Below are positions 1 to 6,169 of a stretch of 16,499 nt of DNA, in pieces. The stretch spans positions 1-16,499 of the forward strand of contig DATHBT010000189.1 in assembly GCA_035295985.1 (NCBI GenBank), written 5' to 3'. The DNA is from JAIVGV01 sp035295985. Its GTDB lineage: Bacteria; Acidobacteriota; Blastocatellia; Pyrinomonadales; Pyrinomonadaceae. The notes beneath the pieces were generated by a model. That model worked only from the letters and a program-made list of their open reading frames with translations. It had not been told where the DNA came from and searched no databases. The translations under genes and the position numbers were made by a program. Numbering within the stretch: position 1 is the first letter of the stretch; each line of letters starts with the position of its first letter.

Positions 1-801
1 TTCCTCCTGCGTGCGTTCCTTGCCGGCCATGAACTGGATGTCGTCCATCAGTAGCACGTCGATTGAGCGATATTTTTCACGGAAAGTCTGCGCCTTGTCG
101 TAGCGGATCGCGTTGATCAGCTCGTTCATGAACTTCTCGGCAGATATATAGGAGAGGCGCAGGTACTTGTTCTGCTCCTTGATCGCGTGGCCGATGGCGT
201 GCATCAGGTGGGTCTTGCCGAGGCCCACGCCGCCGTAAATGTAGAGCGGGTTGTAGGTTTTGCCTGGGGCTTCGGCGACGGCGAGGGCCGCGGCGTGCGC
301 GAACTGGTTGCAGGAGCCGACGACGAAGGTCTTGAACTGGCACTTCTGGTTGAGCGAAAGCTCAAGCGGCTCGATGTCGTGAAACTTCGTCGCGCTCGGT
401 GCGAGGCCGTCCGACTCTGCGGCCTCTAATAAGGAGAAGAGGCTGGAACTCTGCTTCTGATCCTCCTCTTCATCCGGAACGATCCCGAGGCCGCTATCTT
501 GTGCCCCGGCCGCGTCCACGCTGCCGTCCTGGGGCGGCGCTTCCTCGTCCACGGCCCAATCGACCTGGTACGAGGCGAGGTTTAACTCGCGGAGCGAGGC
601 GTCTATGACGTCTGAAAAGTTGGAACTGACCCAATCCCGAAAGACCTGGTTCGGCGCCCTCAGATGAAGGACGTGCTCGGACTCGTCGCAGCCCGCGAAC
701 TGAAGGGGGCGAATCCAGGTGTCGAAACTCTGCGCGTTCAGCCGCTTCCTGACAGCCTGCTGAATGTCGCTCCAGACCCTGTTCTCTATCGCTGTGCTCA
801 T
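1..801 (-). CDS. dnaA: Chromosomal replication initiator DnaA (N-terminal 267 residues; 3' end outside window)
   Basis: AAA+ initiator that binds DnaA boxes in oriC, melts the origin and loads the helicase. The reading frame is open from an ATG at 801 down to position 1, so the gene continues beyond the left edge. Domain I is residues 1-80 (QSFDTWIRPLQF near 25-35). An acidic, Gln/Ser-containing linker (domain II) spans about 82-140. The AAA+ core begins near 155, with Walker A GGVGLGKT at 190-197 and Walker B LLMDDIQF at 250-257. The rest of the AAA+ domain and the DNA-binding domain IV are missing only because the window ends. The gene is divergent from rpmH with the origin between them, the common bacterial arrangement. 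No strong Shine-Dalgarno sequence is visible upstream of the start; GGAA lies about 11 nt away. Identity is certain. Confidence 0.98.
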   Translation of the reverse strand, partial: MSTAIENRVWSDIQQAVRKRLNAQSFDTWIRPLQFAGCDESEHVLHLRAPNQVFRDWVSSNFSDVIDASLRELNLASYQVDWAVDEEAPPQDGSVDAAGAQDSGLGIVPDEEEDQKQSSSLFSLLEAAESDGLAPSATKFHDIEPLELSLNQKCQFKTFVVGSCNQFAHAAALAVAEAPGKTYNPLYIYGGVGLGKTHLMHAIGHAIKEQNKYLRLSYISAEKFMNELINAIRYDKAQTFREKYRSIDVLLMDDIQFMAGKERTQEE

Positions 802-865
802 CTTTTTGGCCGTTCCAACTCAGTTTTCGGGAGAACTAGCTAAGAAATTACTTGAATTAAAAACA

Positions 866-895
866 TACATAAGAGCAACTTTTTGCTTTTTTCAA
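866..895 (-). promoter_or_regulatory. Candidate dnaA promoter
   Basis: On the minus strand TTGAAA (890-895) and TATGTA (866-871) are separated by 18 bp, about 65 bp ahead of the dnaA ATG. The -35 matches consensus well; the -10 matches only at its first three positions. The stretch is AT-rich, so chance matches are likely. Confidence 0.25.
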
Positions 896-971
896 GCAGT
901 TCCTTGAAGCACCTCTCGGAAGATGTTGTCAGGACATATTTTCGACCTACAGCCACATTTTCAGATCGAGG

Positions 972-1003
972 TTTTCCACAGGTTTTCCACAGGCTGTGGA
1001 AAA
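972..1003. promoter_or_regulatory. Cluster of three DnaA boxes (TTTTCCACA)
   Basis: TTTTCCACA occurs at 972-980 and 983-991 on the plus strand and at 995-1003 on the minus strand (TGTGGAAAA). Each differs from the classical TTATCCACA at one position. The first two are head to tail with an 11-bp repeat distance, which puts them on the same helical face; the third faces them. This is the densest box cluster in the window and sits within the putative oriC. Confidence 0.85.
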
Positions 1004-1012
1004 CCTTGTATC

Positions 1013-1033
1013 ACTTAAAGTGTTGCTTTAAGT
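1013..1033. repeat. Perfect inverted repeat beside the DnaA boxes
   Basis: ACTTAAAG (1013-1020) and CTTTAAGT (1026-1033) form 8-bp arms around the 5-nt loop TGTTG. It lies 10 bp downstream of the last DnaA box and leads straight into AT-rich sequence (TATTTATTTTTC). This placement suits a regulator or architectural-protein site, or part of the unwinding region. The function is inferred. Confidence 0.7.
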
Positions 1034-1357
1034 ATTTATTTTTCAACTACTTACAGCTATTTGGCTGCTGCGAAACGGGCGGGAGACTAACATATCGTCT
1101 AGGTGATTGCAAGGGGAAATCCACAACTGGGAAACAAAAATTTCAGGCTCAAAAATCGGCCGAATTTCGCCAAATTTTCGACCTCCCTCAAATTCCAAGA
1201 GTTTCCGATTGTGAGTGTTTTTGAGACGAATGGTCAAAATGATTTATTCCCGGATTGTTCTTGACTTTCAGTTCGCCGGGAGCTGTTTCAGGTGTTGAAG
1301 TTTTTAATGGAAGTAAGCTCGCGTCTCGCAGGAGCGAGGAAAACGGCCCGTTATTTC

Positions 1358-1386
1358 TTGACACGAACGACTGCGAAAGTTAGTCT
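1358..1386 (+). promoter_or_regulatory. Probable sigma-70-type promoter for rpmH-rnpA
   Basis: A consensus -35 TTGACA (1358-1363) is followed after exactly 17 bp by TAGTCT (1381-1386), matching TATAAT at four of six positions. Transcription would start near 1393, leaving a short leader that carries the rpmH ribosome binding site at 1403-1407. Confidence 0.6.
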
Positions 1387-1420
1387 TGGTGTTTTCGTCA
1401 ACGGAGGAATTTCCTGTCTT

Positions 1421-1567
1421 ATGCCGAAGAGAACTTTTCAACCTAACAACCGCCGCCGGGCGAAGACCCACGGCTTCCGTGCCAGGATGGCGACGAAGAA
1501 CGGCCGGCTGGTTCTGAAGCGCCGCCGCGCCAAGGGGCGCAAGCGGCTCACGCCTTCGCACTACTGA
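1421..1567 (+). CDS. rpmH: 50S ribosomal protein L34
   Basis: Small basic protein of the large ribosomal subunit, 48 residues against the usual 44-50. It begins MPKRTFQPNNRRRAKTHGF and ends in the Arg/Lys-rich tail typical of L34. The frame is open upstream as far as an ATG at 1292. The ATG at 1421 is nevertheless chosen because the canonical L34 N-terminus starts there and GGAGG lies at 1403-1407, a rather long 13 nt upstream. It is first in the rightward cluster. rnpA follows in the same reading frame after 15 nt, as expected for the conserved rpmH-rnpA pair. Confidence 0.98.
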   Translation: MPKRTFQPNNRRRAKTHGFRARMATKNGRLVLKRRRAKGRKRLTPSHY

Positions 1568-1582
1568 GGCATTCGTCAGGTC

Positions 1583-1957
1583 TTGGCGCGCGGCCAAAAG
1601 TTGCGTAAGTCGCAGGAGTTCCGCGAGGTTTACGAGTCCGGCAGGCGTTACAACGGGCAGTTAATGACGGCCTTCGTGCGTCGCAACGCCGCCGGCGGGC
1701 ACAGGCTGGGCGTGACGGCCTCGCGCAAGGTCTCAAAGACCGCCGTGGGCCGCAACCGCATGAAGCGGCTGCTGCGTGAAACCTTCCGGCTGAGCGACGA
1801 TTCCCTGCGGGGCCTGCGCGACGGCTACGACTGGGTCTTGAACACGAGGCCCCGGCTGCTGGAGGTGAAACTGGCGGCCGTCGTCGAAGATTTTCGTAAG
1901 ATAGTTGACAGGGTGGCGCGGGACGAGTCCGACGCCGGAGGTCGAGACGGGCAGTAG
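1583..1957 (+). CDS. rnpA: Ribonuclease P protein component
   Basis: Protein subunit of RNase P, which with the catalytic RNA removes 5' leaders from pre-tRNAs. It has 124 residues, normal for the family. The basic RNR motif is GRNRMKRLLRE at residues 56-66, preceded by the core segment HRLGVTASRKVSKTAVG (40-56). The start is TTG at 1583. The only upstream in-frame alternative before the rpmH stop codon is an ATT at 1571, so a rare start is unavoidable. AGG at 1578-1580 is too close to be a good Shine-Dalgarno sequence, so translation may depend on coupling to rpmH. The last ~12 residues are acidic and glycine-rich and look unstructured. Confidence 0.96.
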   Translation: MARGQKLRKSQEFREVYESGRRYNGQLMTAFVRRNAAGGHRLGVTASRKVSKTAVGRNRMKRLLRETFRLSDDSLRGLRDGYDWVLNTRPRLLEVKLAAVVEDFRKIVDRVARDESDAGGRDGQ

Positions 1958-1967
1958 TTCGAGAGCC

Positions 1968-2177
1968 GTGAAGAGCGTCCTGCTATTTTCACTCAGATTT
2001 TACAAGGCAGTCTTCTCGCCGTTCCTCCCGCCTGCTTGCCGTTTCACCCCGACCTGCTCAGAATACGCTTACGAGGCCGTGCAGAAGTACGGGGCCTTGC
2101 GAGGCGTCTGGATGGGCGTGCGCCGTCTCTCGCGCTGCCACCCGTTTCACAGTGGCGGGTACGACCCCGTCGAATGA
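1968..2177 (+). CDS. yidD: Membrane protein insertion efficiency factor YidD
   Basis: Small protein that assists YidC-dependent insertion at the inner face of the membrane. It has 69 residues from a GTG start at 1968, 10 nt after the rnpA stop. The frame is also open from an ATG at 1905, but that start would lie inside rnpA and add a non-conserved extension. The conserved family core is present: an amphipathic N-terminal helix (FSLRFYKAVFSPFL), PPACRFTPTCSEYAYEAV with Cys24 and Cys30, and the C-terminal RCHPFHSGGYDPV. It is shorter than many homologs only at the tail. The position between rnpA and yidC is the standard arrangement. Confidence 0.96.
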   Translation: MKSVLLFSLRFYKAVFSPFLPPACRFTPTCSEYAYEAVQKYGALRGVWMGVRRLSRCHPFHSGGYDPVE

Positions 2178-2230
2178 ACGACCTCGCGCGGCCGGCGTAT
2201 TCATCTGTGAGCTAGTCGGCAATTTTTCAA

Positions 2231-4120
2231 ATGGAACAGAAGCGTTTACTACTCGCCTTCGCGCTCTCTGCGGCGATCCTCTTCGGCTGGTCTTACTTCA
2301 TCAGCCGCAACGCGCCGCGCCCGGAGAACTCTAATGCCAACACGAACGCGACGGCCGAAACCACTCCCAGCCCTGCACATGCGTCCCCGACGCAACCTAC
2401 GCAGCCGCAACCCTCAGTCGCTTTCAACGACAACGCTCCGCAGCGGACTGTGACGGTGAGGACGCCGCTCTATGAGGCGAAGTTCGACAGCCGCGGCGCG
2501 GTGGCGACGAGCTGGGTCATCCTTCAGAATCAGCACTCGGGCCTGCCGCTCTACTCCGTCGCAGGTGATCGCAGTTCGCGCCAGCCGCTCGAACTCATCC
2601 CGTCCGAACAACACCTCAAGTCCGCGCCGGAGAACGTCCGCCAGGAAGCGCGCATGACGCCGCTCCGCCTCGTCACCGGTGACGCTAACTTCGACACGTT
2701 GCTCGCGGCGAACAGCTACCGCGTGACCGGGGTCGAAGGTGAAGGCGACGCGCGCGTCGAGTTGCGGCCCGGCGAGACCCGCAGCGTCGGCTTCACGCTG
2801 CGCGACGAGGTGAGTGGCACCGAGATCGTCAAGAACCTGACCTTCAGCGCCGACACCTACAGCGTAGGACTCGATCTGAAACTGACGCGCGGCGGGCAAA
2901 CCGTGCCCGCGGCGAAGCTCGCCGTGGGCCCCAGCATCGGCGATCAGGGCGTGCCGTATTACACGTTCTATTCGGTCGCGCCCGAGGCCGTGGCCTCCGT
3001 CAACAACTCCGCTCAGATATTCTACGCGGCGTCGGTTCATGGGAACGAAGGCTCACCTGATCGGCAGGTGGTCGGCGGCACCATCGACTGGGCGGCGATC
3101 TGCGACACCTACTTCGCGATGGCCGCCGTCCCGCCGAAGCCCTCGGACTCGCTCGAACTGCGCACAGCCAAGTATGAGCACGAGACGAACGGCTCGAAGG
3201 AAGAGCGCTTCCTGATCACGGCGCTTATCAGCGTCCCCGCGGACGGCTCGACCACGCGCCTCTTCATCGGCCCGAAGGATCACAACATCCTGACGACGGC
3301 GAGCGCCGAGATGAACCGCGCTCTCCCCGGTCGCACGGTCGATCTCGAAGGCCTGATCAACTACGGCTCGTGGCTCGGCTTCATCTCGCGCCCGCTGGCC
3401 GCGCCGATCCTCTGGTCGTTCGAGAGACTCTACAATCTCACGAACAGCTACGGCATCGCGATCATCATCTTCACCTTCCTCATCTACTCGCTCTTCTTCC
3501 CGCTCAAGTGGCGCTCGTCCAAAGCGATGAAGAAGGCGCAGAAGATGGCGCCGAAGATGAAGGAGCTGCAAGAGAAGATAAAGGGGATGAAGCAGAACGA
3601 TCCCCGGCTCAAAGAGTTGCAGATGGAGCAGTTGCGGCTGATGAAGGAGGGCAACCCCTTGGGCGGCTGTCTGCCTTTGCTCATCCAGATGCCGTTCCTC
3701 ATCGCCGTTTACAGCGCCATCACCGTCTCGCTCGACTTCCGCCAGGCGTCGTTCCTCTGGCTCCCCGATCTCTCGGCGGACGACCCCTACAAGCTGCTGC
3801 CGATCCTGATGGCAGGCTCGATGGTCGTCCTACAGTTCATCACGCCCGCGCCGTCGGCCGATCCTTTGCAGCGCAAGATGATGGCGATCATGATGCCGGC
3901 CTTCATGCTCTACATCCTGTGGAGCGCGCCGTCGGGACTTCTGGTTTACTGGATCGTCGGCAACTTCGTCGGCTTCGGACAGCAGATGCTCATCAACCGG
4001 CTCGTTAAGTCGGAGGACGACGACAAGTCTGAGGACAACAAGGAGCCGCAGCCGCCGCCGAAAAAGAACGAGACAAAGCGCGCCAAGAAACTCGGAGACG
4101 CGCGCATCTCCGAAGCGTGA
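2231..4120 (+). CDS. yidC: Membrane protein insertase YidC
   Basis: Inner-membrane insertase/chaperone that works alone or with SecYEG. It has 629 residues, the long Gram-negative form. Order: transmembrane helix 1 (about 5-24); a low-complexity Asn/Thr/Pro/Gln linker (31-66) including NSNANTN; a periplasmic beta-sandwich domain to about 370; then the five-helix insertase core. The core includes the second TM helix (408-425), a highly basic cytoplasmic hairpin (426-472), the CLPLLIQMPF segment and a final helix pair. The C-terminal tail is charged and Lys-rich, as in ribosome-binding YidCs. Oddity: where E. coli YidC has the groove arginine (TFIVRGIMYPL) this protein reads TFLIYSLFFPL, giving Tyr419. 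No clear Shine-Dalgarno sequence precedes the ATG. Confidence 0.98.
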   Translation: MEQKRLLLAFALSAAILFGWSYFISRNAPRPENSNANTNATAETTPSPAHASPTQPTQPQPSVAFNDNAPQRTVTVRTPLYEAKFDSRGAVATSWVILQNQHSGLPLYSVAGDRSSRQPLELIPSEQHLKSAPENVRQEARMTPLRLVTGDANFDTLLAANSYRVTGVEGEGDARVELRPGETRSVGFTLRDEVSGTEIVKNLTFSADTYSVGLDLKLTRGGQTVPAAKLAVGPSIGDQGVPYYTFYSVAPEAVASVNNSAQIFYAASVHGNEGSPDRQVVGGTIDWAAICDTYFAMAAVPPKPSDSLELRTAKYEHETNGSKEERFLITALISVPADGSTTRLFIGPKDHNILTTASAEMNRALPGRTVDLEGLINYGSWLGFISRPLAAPILWSFERLYNLTNSYGIAIIIFTFLIYSLFFPLKWRSSKAMKKAQKMAPKMKELQEKIKGMKQNDPRLKELQMEQLRLMKEGNPLGGCLPLLIQMPFLIAVYSAITVSLDFRQASFLWLPDLSADDPYKLLPILMAGSMVVLQFITPAPSADPLQRKMMAIMMPAFMLYILWSAPSGLLVYWIVGNFVGFGQQMLINRLVKSEDDDKSEDNKEPQPPPKKNETKRAKKLGDARISEA

Positions 4121-4277
4121 TGACCGCGCTCCTTAAGCGGCGTTTTCAGGATCAAATTCGCGAGGTTTGAGTTCATCGCGGCGCTTTCAAAAATTTGGTT
4201 CGCGAAGTCTGAAATCGCCGCTTTGAGATCGCCGCGCTCGTAAGTCCGACTTACGCGCTCCTGCTTTGAGGTGAACG
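4121..4277. repeat. yidC-jag spacer with small hairpin and degenerate repeated blocks
   Basis: A 157-bp spacer. CGTAAGT (4239-4245) and ACTTACG (4249-4255) form a perfect hairpin with loop CCG, without a T-tract, so it is not a convincing terminator. Similar blocks recur: TTCGCGAGGTTTGAG and TTCGCGAAGTCTGA, and the GCGGCG / CGCCGC motifs around 4135-4235. This suggests a decayed repeat. The jag Shine-Dalgarno sequence GAGGTG sits at 4268-4273. Confidence 0.45.
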
Positions 4278-4730
4278 ATGGAAGAGGCTTGTCAGCGGGC
4301 TGAGGGTTTTCTCAACACGATCTTCGAGAGCACCGGGCTCGAACTGCGCGCGAGCGGATCGATCTCCGAAGACGGCTGCGTCTTCAACCTCGACGGCGCG
4401 GACTCCGCGCTGCTCCGCAACGAAGGCGGCGAACTCCTCGGCGCGCTCGAACATTTAGTCAACCAGGCGTTCGGCCGCTCGCTCCCGCACGGCAAACGCT
4501 TCGTCTGCGACGTTGACAACTTCCGCGCCGCGCGCGAGGCGGAGTTGCGCGCGATGGCGCAACTCGCCGCCGAGCGCGTGCGCTCGAAGCAATTGCCTTT
4601 CACCTTCGGCCCGATGGACGCGAGCGAGCGGCGCGTCATACACCTCGCGCTAGCCAACGAAAGTGATCTGCACACCGAGTCGGTCGGCGACGGCAACGAC
4701 CGCCGCCTCAAGGTGAGTTTGAAGAAGTAG
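4278..4730 (+). CDS. khpB: Jag/KhpB-like RNA-binding protein (degenerate KH + R3H domain)
   Basis: RNA-binding protein of the Jag (SpoIIIJ-associated)/KhpB family, which usually sits next to yidC. It has 150 residues and lacks the N-terminal Jag_N domain of longer homologs. Residues 1-80 have the KH-like layout, but the nucleic-acid-binding GxxG loop reads RNEG (47-50), so the first glycine is lost. The R3H domain (about 100-147) is well conserved: PMDASERRVIHLAL with Arg118 and His122 forming the RxxxH motif, then TESVGDGNDRRLKV. The start ATG has a good GAGGTG 4 nt upstream. The family is clear from R3H and position; whether the KH half still binds RNA is doubtful. Confidence 0.88.
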   Translation: MEEACQRAEGFLNTIFESTGLELRASGSISEDGCVFNLDGADSALLRNEGGELLGALEHLVNQAFGRSLPHGKRFVCDVDNFRAAREAELRAMAQLAAERVRSKQLPFTFGPMDASERRVIHLALANESDLHTESVGDGNDRRLKVSLKK

Positions 4731-4783
4731 AGTGCGACGGATCAAAATCATCGAGCTGTCTTGATTCAAAGTTCAAGATGGTC

Positions 4784-4797
4784 TTCAGCGTTCAGCG
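4784..4797. repeat. Tandem heptamer abutting the mnmE start
   Basis: TTCAGCG occurs twice in tandem, ending at the base before the GTG start of mnmE. Just upstream, ATTCAAAGTTCAAG (about 4764-4777) is also a degenerate 7-bp pair. No Shine-Dalgarno sequence is present. The repeat unit length matches the heptad elements ahead of atpA and atpG, though the sequence differs. Confidence 0.5.
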
Positions 4798-6165
4798 GTG
4801 CGAACCCCGGATACCATCGTCGCCCTCTCCACGCCGCCCGGACGAAGCGGCATCGGCGTCATACGCCTGAGCGGCCCGGCCTCACTGGACTACACGCGCT
4901 CGCTGCTCCGCAATTCGGACTTCATGCCAGAACCGAATCGTGTCACGCTCAAAACCCTCCGTGATCCGGACACGGGCGATGCGCTCGATCAATCGCTCAT
5001 CACCTACTTCAAATCGCCGCACTCATTCACCGGCGAAGACGTCGTCGAGTTGAGCTGCCACGGCTCACCAGTCCTTCTGCTCGAAGTCGTTGATGCGTTG
5101 CTCAGACTCGGCGCGCGTGCCGCAGACCCCGGCGAGTTTACGCTGCGCGCCCTCTCCAACGGCCGCCTCAGCCTCAGCCAGGCCGAGGCCGTCCGCGACC
5201 TCATCGACGCTCAGACCAACGCCGCAGCCCACCTTGCGGCGCGACAACTGGGCGGCGAACTCTCTACTCGCCTTCAGCCGTTCAAAGATTCGCTCATCGA
5301 AATCATCGTCCGCCTCGAATCCTCCATCGAATTCGTAGAAGATGATCTGCCCGAGCTCGCGCTCGAAGGGCTGCGCCTTCAACTGGAAGGTTTAATCCAA
5401 AATCTCGAAACCCTGGCCCGCTCTTTCAACTCCGGCCGCCTCCTGAAGGACGGCTTGAAGGTGACACTGGCCGGCCGACCTAACGCTGGTAAGTCCAGTA
5501 TTTTCAATAAGTTACTAGCTTCGGACAGAGCCATCGTGACGGACATTCCGGGCACCACGCGCGACAGTTTAAGTGAACTCTTAAACCTCGAAGGCGTTCC
5601 CGTACTGCTCACCGACACTGCCGGCGTGCGTACTGCGGAAGACCCGATTGAGCATCTCGGCATCGAACGGACGCGGCAGGCGATGGCCGACGCAGACTTG
5701 ATCGTCGCCGTGGTTGATGGCTCTCGACCACTGACCAGCGAAGACGAATCGCTGCTCGCGGAACTTCCTGAAGGCGGCTACCTCATCGCGCTCAACAAAA
5801 GTGACCTCGAAGCCTTTGACTTGGCAACGCTTAACGGCTCTGGTCATGGTGTCGAATCGATTGCGATCTCCGCCAAAACTGGCGCGGGCTTCGACGATCT
5901 ACGGCGTGCTATACTCGCGCCGTTCACCGACAGCGGCTTCCAAAACTCGGATTTTTTGATCACGAACGCGCGGCATTCCGACCTCCTACGCCGCGCGGCC
6001 GATTCCCTTCGCGCCTCCCAAATGGCTATCGGCGAAGGCGCTTCGGAAGACTTAATTCTCGTGGGACTCTATGATTCTCTGCGTTTTCTCGGGGAAATAA
6101 CAGGCGAGACGACGCCGGAGGACGTTCTCACACAGATATTTGCGACCTTCTGCATCGGGAAGTGA
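4798..6165 (+). CDS. mnmE: tRNA modification GTPase MnmE (TrmE)
   Basis: GTPase that with MnmG installs the (carboxymethyl)aminomethyl group at U34 of certain tRNAs. It has 455 residues, the usual size. The N-terminal tetrahydrofolate-binding domain opens with DTIVALSTPPGRSGIGVIRLSG. The GTPase domain carries G1 GRPNAGKS (226-233), G2 GTTRD (252-256), G3 DTAG (273-276), G4 NKSD (333-336) and G5 SAK near 357. The protein ends in CIGK (452-455), which carries the catalytic cysteine. The start is GTG at 4798; between it and the in-frame stop at 4762 there is no ATG, GTG or TTG. mnmG follows 4 nt later, the classical pairing of the two partner proteins. Confidence 0.98.
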   Translation: MRTPDTIVALSTPPGRSGIGVIRLSGPASLDYTRSLLRNSDFMPEPNRVTLKTLRDPDTGDALDQSLITYFKSPHSFTGEDVVELSCHGSPVLLLEVVDALLRLGARAADPGEFTLRALSNGRLSLSQAEAVRDLIDAQTNAAAHLAARQLGGELSTRLQPFKDSLIEIIVRLESSIEFVEDDLPELALEGLRLQLEGLIQNLETLARSFNSGRLLKDGLKVTLAGRPNAGKSSIFNKLLASDRAIVTDIPGTTRDSLSELLNLEGVPVLLTDTAGVRTAEDPIEHLGIERTRQAMADADLIVAVVDGSRPLTSEDESLLAELPEGGYLIALNKSDLEAFDLATLNGSGHGVESIAISAKTGAGFDDLRRAILAPFTDSGFQNSDFLITNARHSDLLRRAADSLRASQMAIGEGASEDLILVGLYDSLRFLGEITGETTPEDVLTQIFATFCIGK

Positions 6166-6169
6166 CGGG

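Larger units (their letters stand above)
802..1420. other. oriC: Putative replication origin (oriC), non-coding region between dnaA and rpmH
   Basis: This 619-bp spacer is markedly AT-richer than its surroundings and holds no convincing gene; the open frames in it lack family similarity and RBSs. It contains three DnaA boxes at 972-1003, an inverted repeat at 1013-1033, and AT-rich stretches at 841-895 and 1026-1055 that could serve as unwinding elements. A weaker box-like AAATCCACA lies at 1117-1125. The 11-mer ATTTTCGACCT occurs at 938-948 and again at 1174-1184. Position beside dnaA, box cluster and base composition together make oriC the best reading. The unwinding site itself is inferred. 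Confidence 0.85.

Noticed and set aside
883..1224. Open frame of 113 codons in the dnaA-rpmH spacer
   Set aside because: No RBS, no recognisable family, and it runs through the DnaA boxes and inverted repeat; the region is better explained as oriC.
1292..1420. N-terminal extension of L34 from the ATG at 1292
   Set aside because: It would cover the promoter and RBS and add 43 non-conserved residues before the canonical L34 start.
2414..3040. 208-codon open frame antisense to yidC (and similar ones at 3053-3571 and 13607-14326)
   Set aside because: Shadow frames of confidently identified genes, with no domain features of their own.
6140..6169. Upstream TTG start for mnmG
   Set aside because: Adds ten residues overlapping mnmE; the ATG at 6170 fits the family N-terminus and has a purine-rich site ahead.
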